Positions 33,060-41,773 of a stretch of DNA of 64,000 nucleotides are shown here, piece by piece. The DNA lies in assembly GCF_042677145.1 (NCBI RefSeq), contig NZ_JBHTIT010000001.1, forward strand, positions 868,001-932,000. The letters are read 5' to 3'. The notes beneath the pieces are model-generated. The model saw nothing but the letters and a program-made list of their open reading frames with translations, did no database searches and was not told the origin of the DNA. The translations under genes were made by a program, and so were the position numbers. Source of the stretch: Perlucidibaca wandonensis (lineage in GTDB: Bacteria; Pseudomonadota; Gammaproteobacteria; Pseudomonadales; Moraxellaceae). Each line of letters opens with the position of its first letter. Position 1 is the stretch's first letter.

Positions 33060-35731
33060 TGCGCGCTCTCATCGATAGCGGAATCATCCGCTGCGGGGTC
33101 TTGGGAATCTTCAGCTACATCAACATTGGCCGCCTCGACATCAGGTAGCTCAACAGCGCTCGCTTCGATGACATTGCCATCTTCGTCGAGACCGTCATCT
33201 TCAATTTCATCAACGCGAACCGTACGAACTAGGCTTTCTTCTTTGCCTAGCTTGATCAGCGTCACGCCTTGAGTATTGCGCGATAACACCGAGACTTCGC
33301 TAATGCGTGTACGCACCAAGGTGCCTTGGTTGGAAATCAGCATCAGCTCATCGCTGTCGACTACTTGCACAGCACCGATTAGCTCGCCATTGCGATCGCT
33401 AGTTTGCATGGCGATCACGCCTTGGCCGCCGCGCTTATGCGTAGGGAACTCAGTGACGGCGGTACGTTTGCCGAAGCCATTGGCAGATGCGGTTAAAACA
33501 TAAGCTTCAGAGTTGGCAACTATAAGTGAGACAACGCTGGCTTTTTCACCTAAGCGAATACCGCGCACGCCCATGGCAGTACGGCCCATGCAGCGGACAT
33601 CACTTTCATGGAAGCGAACAGCTTTGCCTTCGTTGCTGAAGAGCATGATGTCTTGCTCGCCATCGGTAACGGCAGCGCCAATCAGAACATCGTCGCCGAC
33701 TAGATCGATAGCTATCAAACCCGCTGTACGTTGGCGTGAGAAAGCTTGTGCTTCGACTTTTTTCACTGTGCCATCGCCAGTGGCCATAAAGACAAAATGG
33801 CCTTCTGGGTATTCGCGCAATGGCAGAATGGTGGTGATGCGCTCGCCTTCGACTAGCGGCAGGATGTTGACGATGGGCTTGCCTTTCGAACCACGACTGG
33901 CTTGCGGCAGCTCGTACACTTTTAGCCAATAGACTTTGCCGGCGCTGGTGAAGCAGAGCACGGTGTCGTGGGTACTGGCGACCAGTAAATGCTCGATATA
34001 ATCTTCATCTTTCATTGCTGTCGCTGAACGGCCACGGCCGCCACGGCGTTGCGCACGATAATCGCTGACTGGTTGAATCTTCGCATAGCCGGTATGCGAC
34101 AAAGTCATCACCACATCTTCTTCGGTAATGAGGTCTTCAAGCGTCAAATCTAAGCGCGTAGCAATGATCTCAGTGCGGCGCTTATCACCGTAATTGCTCA
34201 GCACTTCTTGCAGCTCTTCGCGAATCACATTGAGCAGACGCTCTGGCTCCGCCAAAATCAGCATTAATGCTTTAATTTTCTCTAATAAGTCACTGTATTC
34301 AAATACTAATTTGTCTTGCTCAAGGCCGGTCAAACGGTTCAGACGCAGGTCCAAAATAGCTTGTGCTTGCTCAGGCGACAACTTGTAGCGATCGGCAATA
34401 AAGCCCATGCCATTGGCTAGGCCATCTGGGCGACAAGCGTTGATATCACCTGCGCGCTCCAACATGCCCTGCACTGCACCAGGCAGCCAAGCCTCTGCCA
34501 TAAGGCGCTCTTTGGCCTCAGCTGGGCTTGGTGATTTTTTAATCAGCGCAATGACAGGATCGATATTGGCCAGTGCTACCGCCAAACCTTCCAAAATATG
34601 GCCGCGCTCACGCGCTTTGCGCAATTCAAACACCGTGCGGCGGGTAACGACTTCACGGCGGTGACGAATAAACGCCTCGAGGATCTGCTTAAGATTCATG
34701 ATCTTAGGCTGACCTTCGTCGATCGCCACCATATTGATGCCAAACACGCCTTGCAGCTGGGTTTGAGCAAACAGGTTATTAACCACAACTTCGGCAACTT
34801 CACCGCGCTTTAAGTCGATGACGATACGCATACCGTCTTTATCGGACTCATCACGCAGCTCTGAGATACCTTCGATTTTCTTCTCTTTCACCAACTCCGC
34901 GATTTTCTCAATCACGCGGGCTTTGTTTAACTGATAAGGAATCTCAGTGAAAACAATAGTTTGGCGATTGGTTTTAGCATCGATCTCAATATGATGACGG
35001 GCACGCATATAGATGCGGCCACGACCGGTGCGATAGGCCTCGATAATGCCCGCACGACCATTAATGAAGCCAGCCGTTGGGAAGTCTGGGCCGTGGATAT
35101 GCTCCATCAAGCCATCGACATCGAGATCAGGGTCATCGAGCAAGGCCAACACGCCATTGACCACTTCGCTCATATTATGCGGCGGAATATTCGTCGCCAT
35201 GCCAACAGCGATGCCGCTGGAGCCATTGACTAAGAGGTTGGGGATGCGCGTGGGCATAACGGCCGGAATCATCTCGGTACCGTCGTAGTTAGGCACCCAG
35301 TCGACAGTTTCTTTGTCGAGATCGGCGAGCAGCTCGTGGGCGAGCTTAGTCATGCGCACTTCGGTGTAACGCATAGCAGCGGCGTTATCGCCATCAACAG
35401 AACCGAAGTTACCCTGACCATCGACGAGCAAATAGCGCAGCGAGAACGGCTGTGCCATACGCACGATAGTGTCGTAGACGGCAGTGTCGCCGTGCGGGTG
35501 ATATTTACCGATGACGTCGCCGACGACACGCGCCGACTTCTTGTAAGCCTTGTTCCAATCGTTACCGAGCTCATTCATCGCGAATAAAACGCGGCGGTGC
35601 ACCGGCTTCAAGCCATCACGGACATCGGGCAAGGCTCGGCCGATAATGACACTCATGGCGTAGTCTAAATAGGACTGGCGCAGCTCATCTTCGATATTGA
35701 CTGGTTGAATTTCGTTAGAAACGTCGGTCAT
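33056..35731 (-). CDS. gyrA: DNA gyrase subunit A
   Basis: Breakage-reunion subunit of the ATP-dependent supercoiling topoisomerase. 891 residues: catalytic Tyr122 in AAMRYTEVRM, tower and coiled-coil arms, then a six-bladed C-terminal DNA-wrapping pinwheel with the GyrA box QRRGGRG and a very acidic tail (about residues 835-891). In the quinolone region the residues at E. coli positions 83 and 87 are Thr and Asp, the usual wild-type pair in Pseudomonas, so no common resistance substitution is evident. First gene of the long leftward run, divergent from ubiG. Confidence 0.98.
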   Translation of the reverse strand: MTDVSNEIQPVNIEDELRQSYLDYAMSVIIGRALPDVRDGLKPVHRRVLFAMNELGNDWNKAYKKSARVVGDVIGKYHPHGDTAVYDTIVRMAQPFSLRYLLVDGQGNFGSVDGDNAAAMRYTEVRMTKLAHELLADLDKETVDWVPNYDGTEMIPAVMPTRIPNLLVNGSSGIAVGMATNIPPHNMSEVVNGVLALLDDPDLDVDGLMEHIHGPDFPTAGFINGRAGIIEAYRTGRGRIYMRARHHIEIDAKTNRQTIVFTEIPYQLNKARVIEKIAELVKEKKIEGISELRDESDKDGMRIVIDLKRGEVAEVVVNNLFAQTQLQGVFGINMVAIDEGQPKIMNLKQILEAFIRHRREVVTRRTVFELRKARERGHILEGLAVALANIDPVIALIKKSPSPAEAKERLMAEAWLPGAVQGMLERAGDINACRPDGLANGMGFIADRYKLSPEQAQAILDLRLNRLTGLEQDKLVFEYSDLLEKIKALMLILAEPERLLNVIREELQEVLSNYGDKRRTEIIATRLDLTLEDLITEEDVVMTLSHTGYAKIQPVSDYRAQRRGGRGRSATAMKDEDYIEHLLVASTHDTVLCFTSAGKVYWLKVYELPQASRGSKGKPIVNILPLVEGERITTILPLREYPEGHFVFMATGDGTVKKVEAQAFSRQRTAGLIAIDLVGDDVLIGAAVTDGEQDIMLFSNEGKAVRFHESDVRCMGRTAMGVRGIRLGEKASVVSLIVANSEAYVLTASANGFGKRTAVTEFPTHKRGGQGVIAMQTSDRNGELIGAVQVVDSDELMLISNQGTLVRTRISEVSVLSRNTQGVTLIKLGKEESLVRTVRVDEIEDDGLDEDGNVIEASAVELPDVEAANVDVAEDSQDPAADDSAIDESAQ

Positions 35732-35898
35732 GCAGTTTTCTCTTCTTTTGGGCCGTCGTTAAAGCGCTAGATTCTAGCACAGAGCGGCGCATTCAGTAGC
35801 ACTCTTGGCCACCGCGAATTAAGCGTTTCGGGCTATACTTTGCCACACATTTCTGCTGGCCTGCGCGGCTACTACTTGCGAGATCAAGGATACAACCC

Positions 35899-36633
35899 AT
35901 GACACAAGCCACCGAGCAAAAACCGTTGCTAAACGTCGACGCGAGTGAAATCGCCAAATTTGAAGCCCTAGCCTCGCAATGGTGGGATAAGCAGTCGCAA
36001 TTTAAGCCGCTGCACGACATCAATCCACTACGTTTGAACTGGGTCGATGAGCGCGTTTCGCTATCTGGCAAACGCGTGCTAGATGTCGGTTGTGGTGGTG
36101 GCATTTTGTCGGAAAGCATGGCACGACGCGGTGCCGAGGTGCTGGGCATCGACATGGGTGAAGCGCCGCTGAACGTGGCCAGACTTCATGCCGAACAAGA
36201 AGGTGTCACGACGGTGAGCTACCGCCAATGCACGGTGGAGTCATTAGCAGAAGAAATGCCCGCCAGCTTTGATGTCGTCACCTGCTTGGAAATGCTCGAG
36301 CACGTGCCTGATCCGTCTGCGATCGTGGCGGCCTGCTATCGCCTGGTTAAGCCCGGCGGCCAAGTGTTTTTCTCCACACTCAATCGCAACCCAAAGTCTT
36401 GGCTATTTGCCATCGTCGGAGCCGAATATGTGCTGCGCATGTTGCCGCGCGGCACTCACGATTATCGCAAATTCATTCGCCCAGCAGAACTGGCACGCTG
36501 GGTTCGCGAGGCAGGCCTCACGCTTAATGACATGACCGGCCTGCACTTCAACCCGGTCACTGGGCGCTATTGGCTAGCGCCAAATGTCGACGTCAACTAT
36601 ATGCTCGGCTGCACGCGTGTGAAGGCTGATTGA
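35899..36633 (+). CDS. ubiG: Ubiquinone biosynthesis O-methyltransferase
   Basis: SAM-dependent enzyme that performs the two O-methylations of ubiquinone synthesis. 244 residues with SAM motif I VLDVGCGGG, EMLEHVPDP as motif II, and LVKPGGQVFFSTLNRNPKSW as motif III, typical of UbiG. It is divergent from gyrA, and its stop TGA overlaps the mupP ATG by one base, indicating coupling. Confidence 0.97.
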   Translation: MTQATEQKPLLNVDASEIAKFEALASQWWDKQSQFKPLHDINPLRLNWVDERVSLSGKRVLDVGCGGGILSESMARRGAEVLGIDMGEAPLNVARLHAEQEGVTTVSYRQCTVESLAEEMPASFDVVTCLEMLEHVPDPSAIVAACYRLVKPGGQVFFSTLNRNPKSWLFAIVGAEYVLRMLPRGTHDYRKFIRPAELARWVREAGLTLNDMTGLHFNPVTGRYWLAPNVDVNYMLGCTRVKAD

Positions 36634-37292
36634 TGCGCCCCGCCGCCGTTTTTTTCGATCTCGATGGCACGCTAGTCGATACCGCACCCGACTTTTACGC
36701 TGGCATCAGCCGCATGCGCAGTGCACGCGGCGAGCAGCCCCTGCCCTATGCACCCATTCGCGCAGCCGTCTCAGCAGGCTCTAAAGCGGTCTTAGCCGCC
36801 GCTTATCCTGAGCTTGGCAGTGAGGCCGTAGAACCTTTGCGCCTAGCCTTTCTCGATGACTACGAAGCCCATATCGCCGATCATTCCCGCGTATTTGAAG
36901 GCTTAGATGCTGCTTTGCTTGCGCTTGAAGCCGAAGGTATCGCATGGGGCATTGTCACCAATAAGCCAACACGCTTCACTCATCCGCTATTAAAAGCTCT
37001 GGGGCTAGATCAACGCGCCGCTGCCGTGGTTTGCGCCGATGAGGTCACACAGACCAAGCCACATCCCGAACCTATGCTGCTGGCCTGTGCACGCGCAGGC
37101 GTTGCGGCGCGTGAGTGTATCTATGTTGGTGATCATGCCCGCGATATTGAGGCTGGACGGCGTAGCGACATGCTCACAGTTGCCGCTGGCTGGGGTTATT
37201 TGGCCGATGGCGAGCAGATGAGTGACTGGCAGGCCGATATTGATTGCGCCACAGTCGCTGATTTCTCGCGCTGGCTAATGACCACACTTTAG
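36633..37292 (+). CDS. mupP: HAD phosphatase, probable N-acetylmuramic acid 6-phosphate phosphatase
   Basis: HAD-superfamily hydrolase with DxDGT nucleophile motif FFDLDGTLVDT near the N-terminus, a cap domain, VTNKPTRFT (motif II) and GDHARDIEAGRRSDM (motif IV). 219 residues from the ATG at 36633, which overlaps the ubiG stop (TGATG); a TTG one codon upstream is possible. Often annotated phosphoglycolate phosphatase, but the setting ubiG - this gene - YciK-like SDR is that of MupP in Pseudomonas, which feeds MurNAc to the AmgK/MurU cell-wall recycling route. Assignment rests on synteny plus family. Confidence 0.82.
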   Translation: MRPAAVFFDLDGTLVDTAPDFYAGISRMRSARGEQPLPYAPIRAAVSAGSKAVLAAAYPELGSEAVEPLRLAFLDDYEAHIADHSRVFEGLDAALLALEAEGIAWGIVTNKPTRFTHPLLKALGLDQRAAAVVCADEVTQTKPHPEPMLLACARAGVAARECIYVGDHARDIEAGRRSDMLTVAAGWGYLADGEQMSDWQADIDCATVADFSRWLMTTL

Positions 37293-37363
37293 GCGCCTCA
37301 CTAGCTACTCTCCTTGAGTCGCTTTATTGTGCCCCCCAAACAATTTCCCTTTAGGAGCTCACA

Positions 37364-38101
37364 ATGTCTGTCGAGAAAGCATTAGCTGAACGCGTTATTT
37401 TAATCACTGGTGCTAGCCGTGGCATTGGCCGCGCAGTGGCTATTGCAAGCGCGGAGGCTGGCGCTACGGTGGTGCTATTGGGCCGTGAAGAGGCAACATT
37501 AAGCGCTACTTACGACGCCATCGTTGCTACTGGTGGCGCTATGCCAGCCATCATCACATTAGATTTAAGCGTCGCGCACCCTGAACTCTGCCAGTCGGTA
37601 GCCGAGCAAATTCAAGCCACATTCGGCCGCCTCGATGGCCTAGTGCATAACGCCGCCGATCTTGGCGATATCACGCCGATGGAAATGTACGACCCCGACA
37701 CTTTCGATCGTGTCATGAGTATCAATTTACGCGCGCCTTTTGTGCTCACACAGGCATTGTTGCCGCTATTAAAAGCCAGCCCAGATGCCAGTGTAATCAT
37801 GACTGGCAGCAGTGTTGGTCGCAAAGCACGGGCATTTTGGGGCGCCTATGCGCTATCGAAATTTGGCGTTGAAGGCCTAACGCAGCTATTTGCCGATGAA
37901 TTAAAAAACACCAGCAATGTGCGGGTGAACTGCGTCAATCCAGGAGCGACTCGCACCAGCATGCGTGCCAGCGCTTACCCAGGAGAAAATCCAGAATCGG
38001 TGAAAACACCGGAGTCTATCGCCCACCATTATGTGCATTTGCTCAGCGAAGCAGCTCGCGGCACAACGGGGCAATCGATTGATTTAACGGCGAAAAGCTA
38101 A
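37364..38101 (+). CDS. Short-chain dehydrogenase/reductase, YciK-like
   Basis: NAD(P)-dependent SDR of 245 residues with the nucleotide-binding TGASRGIGRAVAIA, an HNAADLGD segment standing for the NNAG motif, the catalytic Ser region IMTGSSVGRKA and YALSK for the YxxxK pair. AGGAG stands just upstream of the ATG. It follows mupP, where Pseudomonas has a YciK homologue. The substrate of YciK is unknown, so no reaction is proposed. Confidence 0.9.
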   Translation: MSVEKALAERVILITGASRGIGRAVAIASAEAGATVVLLGREEATLSATYDAIVATGGAMPAIITLDLSVAHPELCQSVAEQIQATFGRLDGLVHNAADLGDITPMEMYDPDTFDRVMSINLRAPFVLTQALLPLLKASPDASVIMTGSSVGRKARAFWGAYALSKFGVEGLTQLFADELKNTSNVRVNCVNPGATRTSMRASAYPGENPESVKTPESIAHHYVHLLSEAARGTTGQSIDLTAKS

Positions 38102-38127
38102 GCGAATGCCATAGCGCCGACGAAAGC

Positions 38128-38170
38128 GATATTGAAGAGCCTAATCTTCGCGATGAAGCTCTTCAATATC
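38128..38170. repeat. 13-base perfect inverted repeat across the DUF2721 gene stop
   Basis: GATATTGAAGAGC (38128-38140) and GCTCTTCAATATC (38158-38170) are exact reverse complements with a 17-base spacer. The right arm is inside the coding end of the DUF2721 gene and the left arm just beyond its stop. No T-run follows on either strand, so it is not a textbook terminator, though it could stall transcription or protect the 3' ends of both converging messages. Confidence 0.7.
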
Positions 38171-38545
38171 CGCCAAATGCATCTCTAGCGCGCGATAGGA
38201 GATAAGAATCTCCCGGAGTGACAGCGCCAGCGACGCCAACATCAGCAGCAAGCTCAAAATAAAGCTAATCAAGGCCAAGTTGGGCTGACTAAGCAGCACC
38301 ATACCGATGCAGACAATACACATCACCATGCTCGACACACCGCAAGCTTGCATATTGCGAATCAGTAGCAAGCGGTGACGCAAATGTGCCATTTGCGCCA
38401 ATACGGCTGGTTCAGGTTTTAGCTTGTACTGATCATGGAGTTGGCGAATCAGATTCGCTAAAGCCAAAAAGCGATTGGTAAACGCCAGCAACAGCAAGGA
38501 AATTGCTGGGAATAAAATCGATGGTGTGCTGACGTTAATATCCAT
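38141..38545 (-). CDS. DUF2721 membrane protein
   Basis: 134-residue protein with three likely membrane helices (about 8-28, 64-86, 90-108) and a short charged C-terminus (EELHRED). The RHRLLLIRNMQACGVSSM segment between helices is the pattern I associate with DUF2721. No function is known for the family. It lies 10 bases after rluB on the same strand and converges with the SDR gene; its end lies inside a 13-base inverted repeat. Confidence 0.75.
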   Translation of the reverse strand: MDINVSTPSILFPAISLLLLAFTNRFLALANLIRQLHDQYKLKPEPAVLAQMAHLRHRLLLIRNMQACGVSSMVMCIVCIGMVLLSQPNLALISFILSLLLMLASLALSLREILISYRALEMHLADIEELHRED

Positions 38546-38555
38546 GGCTTAGCGC

Positions 38556-39548
38556 TTATTTGTCCGTGCCGCCATCACGACGCTGCTGACGCAAATAGCC
38601 GCCCTTACGTGGTGACTCTGCACTTTCAGCAGGCTTGCGCTCACGGCGCACAGGTTTATCTGTAGATGTGCGCACTGGTTTCTCAGTGTTACGCGCCGGT
38701 TTATCGCTAGAACGTGATGCGCCATCGACAAAACGTGGTTTCAGCGGATTTTCACGCTGCTTTTCAATGCGGCGACGCGTGATGCCAAAGATGCCGGAGC
38801 CATTGCGACGAGGACGTAATTCAACCGCACCTAGAAGCTTATCGATATCGGGCTTATCTAGCTCAATCCAGCGGCCAGTACGCAGTTCGCGCGGCAATAC
38901 TTGTGTGCCGTAGCGAGTACGTAGCAAGCGGCTTACTTTCAGCTCCTGCGACTCAAATAAGCGACGCACTTCGCGGTTACGCCCCTCCTTCACCACCACT
39001 TGCCACCAGCGGTTAAAGCCTTCGCCACCAAGCTCCGAGACGCTTTCGAACTTGGCAGGGCCATCTTCCAGCTCAACGCCAGCGCATAAGGCGCGCTGAG
39101 CATCCTGAGTGAGTTCGCCCATCACGCGCACAGCGTATTCACGCTCAATTTCGCTGGATGGATGCATTAAACGGTTGGCAAACTGGCCGTCATTGGTAAA
39201 TAACAGCAAGCCGCTGGAGTTGATATCAAGACGGCCGACCATGACCCAACGCTCGCCGGTGATGCGCGGCAGGCGGTCAAAAACGGTTGGGCGACCTTCG
39301 GGGTCGGAGCGCGAGCAAATCTCACCCTCGGGCTTGTAATAGGCAATGACGCGGCGCTGCACATCCGACTCAAGCGAAAACTGCACCAGACGGCCATCAA
39401 GGCGCAGCTCATCGGCAACGACAATACGGTCGCCAAGCTTGGCCAAGGCGCCATTGACGCTGACGCGACCATCGAGAATGGCCTGTTCCATATGCCGGCG
39501 TGAGCCTAAGCCTGAACGGGCGAGAACTTTCTGTAATTTTTCACTCAT
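38556..39548 (-). CDS. rluB: 23S rRNA pseudouridine(2605) synthase
   Basis: Isomerises U2605 of 23S rRNA. The ATG at 39548, overlapping the scpB stop by eight bases, starts MSEKLQKVLARSGLGSRR, an S4 RNA-binding domain (about residues 3-60); the catalytic Asp sits in GRLDINSSGLLLFTNDG. 330 residues, of which the last 90 form a Lys/Arg/Pro/Glu-rich disordered tail typical of RluB. The longer upstream frame is not needed. The scpA-scpB-rluB order is widespread. Confidence 0.94.
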   Translation of the reverse strand: MSEKLQKVLARSGLGSRRHMEQAILDGRVSVNGALAKLGDRIVVADELRLDGRLVQFSLESDVQRRVIAYYKPEGEICSRSDPEGRPTVFDRLPRITGERWVMVGRLDINSSGLLLFTNDGQFANRLMHPSSEIEREYAVRVMGELTQDAQRALCAGVELEDGPAKFESVSELGGEGFNRWWQVVVKEGRNREVRRLFESQELKVSRLLRTRYGTQVLPRELRTGRWIELDKPDIDKLLGAVELRPRRNGSGIFGITRRRIEKQRENPLKPRFVDGASRSSDKPARNTEKPVRTSTDKPVRRERKPAESAESPRKGGYLRQQRRDGGTDK

Positions 39549-40107
39549 GAGCAGCTGCTTCCAAGTCGGCCGCAATCTCGGCGAGATCGCGTATCGATGC
39601 CAGCGCGGGTAAATCCGCTAGGCTTTTTAAATTAAAATCGTCAAGAAAATGCCGTGTGGTGGCAAACAACGCTGGCCGGCCGGGCACTTCTTTATGTCCT
39701 GCTACACGCACCCATTCGCGCTCTAGCAGAGTTTTTACAATGGCGGTGCTGACAGACACACCACGAATATCTTCAATTTCAGAGCGCGTGATAGGTTGGC
39801 GATAGGCAATCAACGCCAGTGTCTCTAGCAACGCACGGGAATAACGCTGCGGGCGTTCATCCCAGAGCTTGCTTACCCACGGGCCAACATCATGGCGAAC
39901 CTGAAAGCGCCAGCCTGAGGCGACTTGCCTAAGCTCAACGCCGCGATCGGCATAGTCTGCATACAACGCATCGAGCAGGCTTTTGATACTGCCGGCATCT
40001 GGCCGATGTGCTTCATCGAACAAAGCTTGAATCTGCTCAATGCTCAACGCGCGACCAGCGGCAAACAACGCGCCTTCAATAATCGATTTGAGTTCATCAG
40101 GATTCAT
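39541..40107 (-). CDS. scpB: Segregation and condensation protein B
   Basis: Winged-helix partner of ScpA in the Smc condensin. 188 residues from the ATG at 40107, which has GAGGG six bases upstream; a TTG at 40110 is also open. Family features: IIEGALFAAGRALSIEQI at the start, RYSRALLETLALIAYRQP in the middle and TTRHFLDDFNLKSLADLP near the end. Overlaps scpA by 11 bases and rluB by eight. Confidence 0.95.
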   Translation of the reverse strand: MNPDELKSIIEGALFAAGRALSIEQIQALFDEAHRPDAGSIKSLLDALYADYADRGVELRQVASGWRFQVRHDVGPWVSKLWDERPQRYSRALLETLALIAYRQPITRSEIEDIRGVSVSTAIVKTLLEREWVRVAGHKEVPGRPALFATTRHFLDDFNLKSLADLPALASIRDLAEIAADLEAAAHE

Positions 40108-41026
40108 CAAATGCCCTCTCTAGATCGCTCTCAGACGAGTCATCGCCAAGATCAAGATCATTGCCTTGTGCTTCGCCAACGCGCGCTCGAACATGCAAAT
40201 CGGCAAAAGCATCGGCTTGGACGATGTCGATTAAGCCTTCTTTGACCAATTCCAAGATCGCCATAAACGACACGACCACACCCAAGCGGCCTTCACTGAC
40301 ACTAAATAATTGCACAAATGGCACGAAGCGTTGACCTCGTAATAGCTCCAAAATATTGCTCATGCGTTCGCGCAAAGACAGCGATTCGCGTGAAACTTGG
40401 TGTGACACGGTTAAATCGGCGCGGCTCAACACATCTTGCAAGGCCAATAATAGTTCGCGTAGCTCAACCTGTGGCGGCTCTACTGGGCGCTGGTAATCCG
40501 GCGCTTGTGCTTGCGCGACAAAAAAGTCACGACCTTCGCAAGGTAGGCTATCGATATGCTCAGCGGCTTGCTTGAAGCGCTCATATTCTTGCAACCGACG
40601 AATAAGCTCAGCTCGTGGATCGGTCTCTTCTTCACCCTCGGCATTGACGGGGCGCGGCAACAGTAAGCGTGACTTAATTTCGCCCAACCAAGCTGCCATC
40701 AGCAGATATTCAGCAGCTAAATCGAAATTAGCCGCCTGCATTAAATTCACGTATTCCAAATATTGGTGGGTAATACGCGCCACCGGAATATTCAAAATAT
40801 CGATATTTTGCGCACGAATAAGATAGAGCAGAAGATCTAGCGGCCCCTCGAAAGTGTCGAGAAAAACACGTAGGGCATCGGGCGGAATATAGAGGTCATC
40901 GGGAAGCTTGGTGTAGTCCTCGCCATTCACCTTTGCAATAGCAAACAAGTCTGCCGGCGGCGTCATTGACACCTCGGGAACTTGATTACTGGTGCTTTCG
41001 GCTGTGGTCATGGACTCAGCTGGCAT
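40097..41026 (-). CDS. scpA: Segregation and condensation protein A
   Basis: Kleisin that bridges Smc heads. The core begins at about residue 52 with VFLDTFEGPLDLLLYLIRAQ, followed by DILNIPVARITHQYL and a C-terminal winged helix with SEGRLGVVVSFMAILELVKEG, which contacts the second Smc head. 309 residues including a roughly 45-residue low-complexity N-terminus; internal Met residues offer shorter starts, so the exact beginning is uncertain. Its partner smc is at 48418-51918, not in the same operon. Confidence 0.93.
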   Translation of the reverse strand: MPAESMTTAESTSNQVPEVSMTPPADLFAIAKVNGEDYTKLPDDLYIPPDALRVFLDTFEGPLDLLLYLIRAQNIDILNIPVARITHQYLEYVNLMQAANFDLAAEYLLMAAWLGEIKSRLLLPRPVNAEGEEETDPRAELIRRLQEYERFKQAAEHIDSLPCEGRDFFVAQAQAPDYQRPVEPPQVELRELLLALQDVLSRADLTVSHQVSRESLSLRERMSNILELLRGQRFVPFVQLFSVSEGRLGVVVSFMAILELVKEGLIDIVQADAFADLHVRARVGEAQGNDLDLGDDSSESDLERAFDES

Positions 41027-41124
41027 GGCGTTATCTCGGAGTTTGCCGCTTCTCAGCGGTAGGTTTGGCGAATTATGCCGCTATTTTAATGAAATAACCC
41101 GCCATTTTTAGCTTTTAGCCGTTG

Positions 41125-41748
41125 TTAGTCACGAAAGGCGCTGACATCGCCTAGACCTTCGCGCATGACTTCCGGCGTATCGGTAGTGAAATCAATCACC
41201 GATGTGCTGCTAACACCGCCATGTCCTGAATCCAAAATGGCCTCTACCCGACGCGCCAGACGCTCAACTATCTCATCAGGATCGGTCATCGGCAGTGAGT
41301 CGCCGGGCATCAATAACGTTGCGGTTAACAGCGGCTCATCTAGCAACGCCAATAGCCCAAGTGGCACGGGGTGCGCTGGCACACGAATACCGATGCTTTG
41401 TTTTTTCGGATGCAATAAGCGCTTCGGCACTTCGCGCGTGCCCGGTAAAATAAAAGTGTAAGGTCCTGGCGTATGCGCTTTCAGCAGGCGAAATACGCTG
41501 TTGTCGACCTTGGCATAAGTGCCTATTTCCGATAAATCGCGGCACATCAGCGTTAGGTGATGAGACTCATCGAGCTCACGCAAGCGGCGCAGGCGCTCCA
41601 TCGCGGATTTATCGCCAATGCGGCAAGCAAGTACATAGCTGGCATCGGTGGCCATGACAATTAGATCGCCCGCCATGAGGCGATCAGCGGCCTGTTTCAG
41701 TAAGCGTGGCTGAGGATTATCTGGGTGAATACGCCAATGCTGTGTCAT
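41125..41748 (-). CDS. yciO: Sua5/YciO/YrdC-family protein, YciO type
   Basis: 207-residue protein of the family that makes threonylcarbamoyl-AMP for tRNA t6A; YciO is a paralogue of TsaC with weak such activity and uncertain role. Visible: YVLACRIGDKSAMERLRRLR (nucleotide-binding), PGPYTFILPGTREVPKR and SIGIRVPAHPV. The neighbourhood rnm-yciO-scpA-scpB-rluB matches the E. coli yciO locus, which supports YciO rather than TsaC. Confidence 0.9.
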   Translation of the reverse strand: MTQHWRIHPDNPQPRLLKQAADRLMAGDLIVMATDASYVLACRIGDKSAMERLRRLRELDESHHLTLMCRDLSEIGTYAKVDNSVFRLLKAHTPGPYTFILPGTREVPKRLLHPKKQSIGIRVPAHPVPLGLLALLDEPLLTATLLMPGDSLPMTDPDEIVERLARRVEAILDSGHGGVSSTSVIDFTTDTPEVMREGLGDVSAFRD

Positions 41749-41773
41749 GGGTAAATCCTTAAGGTGCTTATAA

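Noticed and set aside
33056..35731. Quinolone-resistance mutation in gyrA
   Set aside because: Thr83 is the normal residue in related bacteria and Asp87 is unchanged.
41027..41124. CCGCT-TCTC-AGCGG hairpin upstream of scpA as terminator or operator
   Set aside because: Only five base pairs and no T-run; likely chance.
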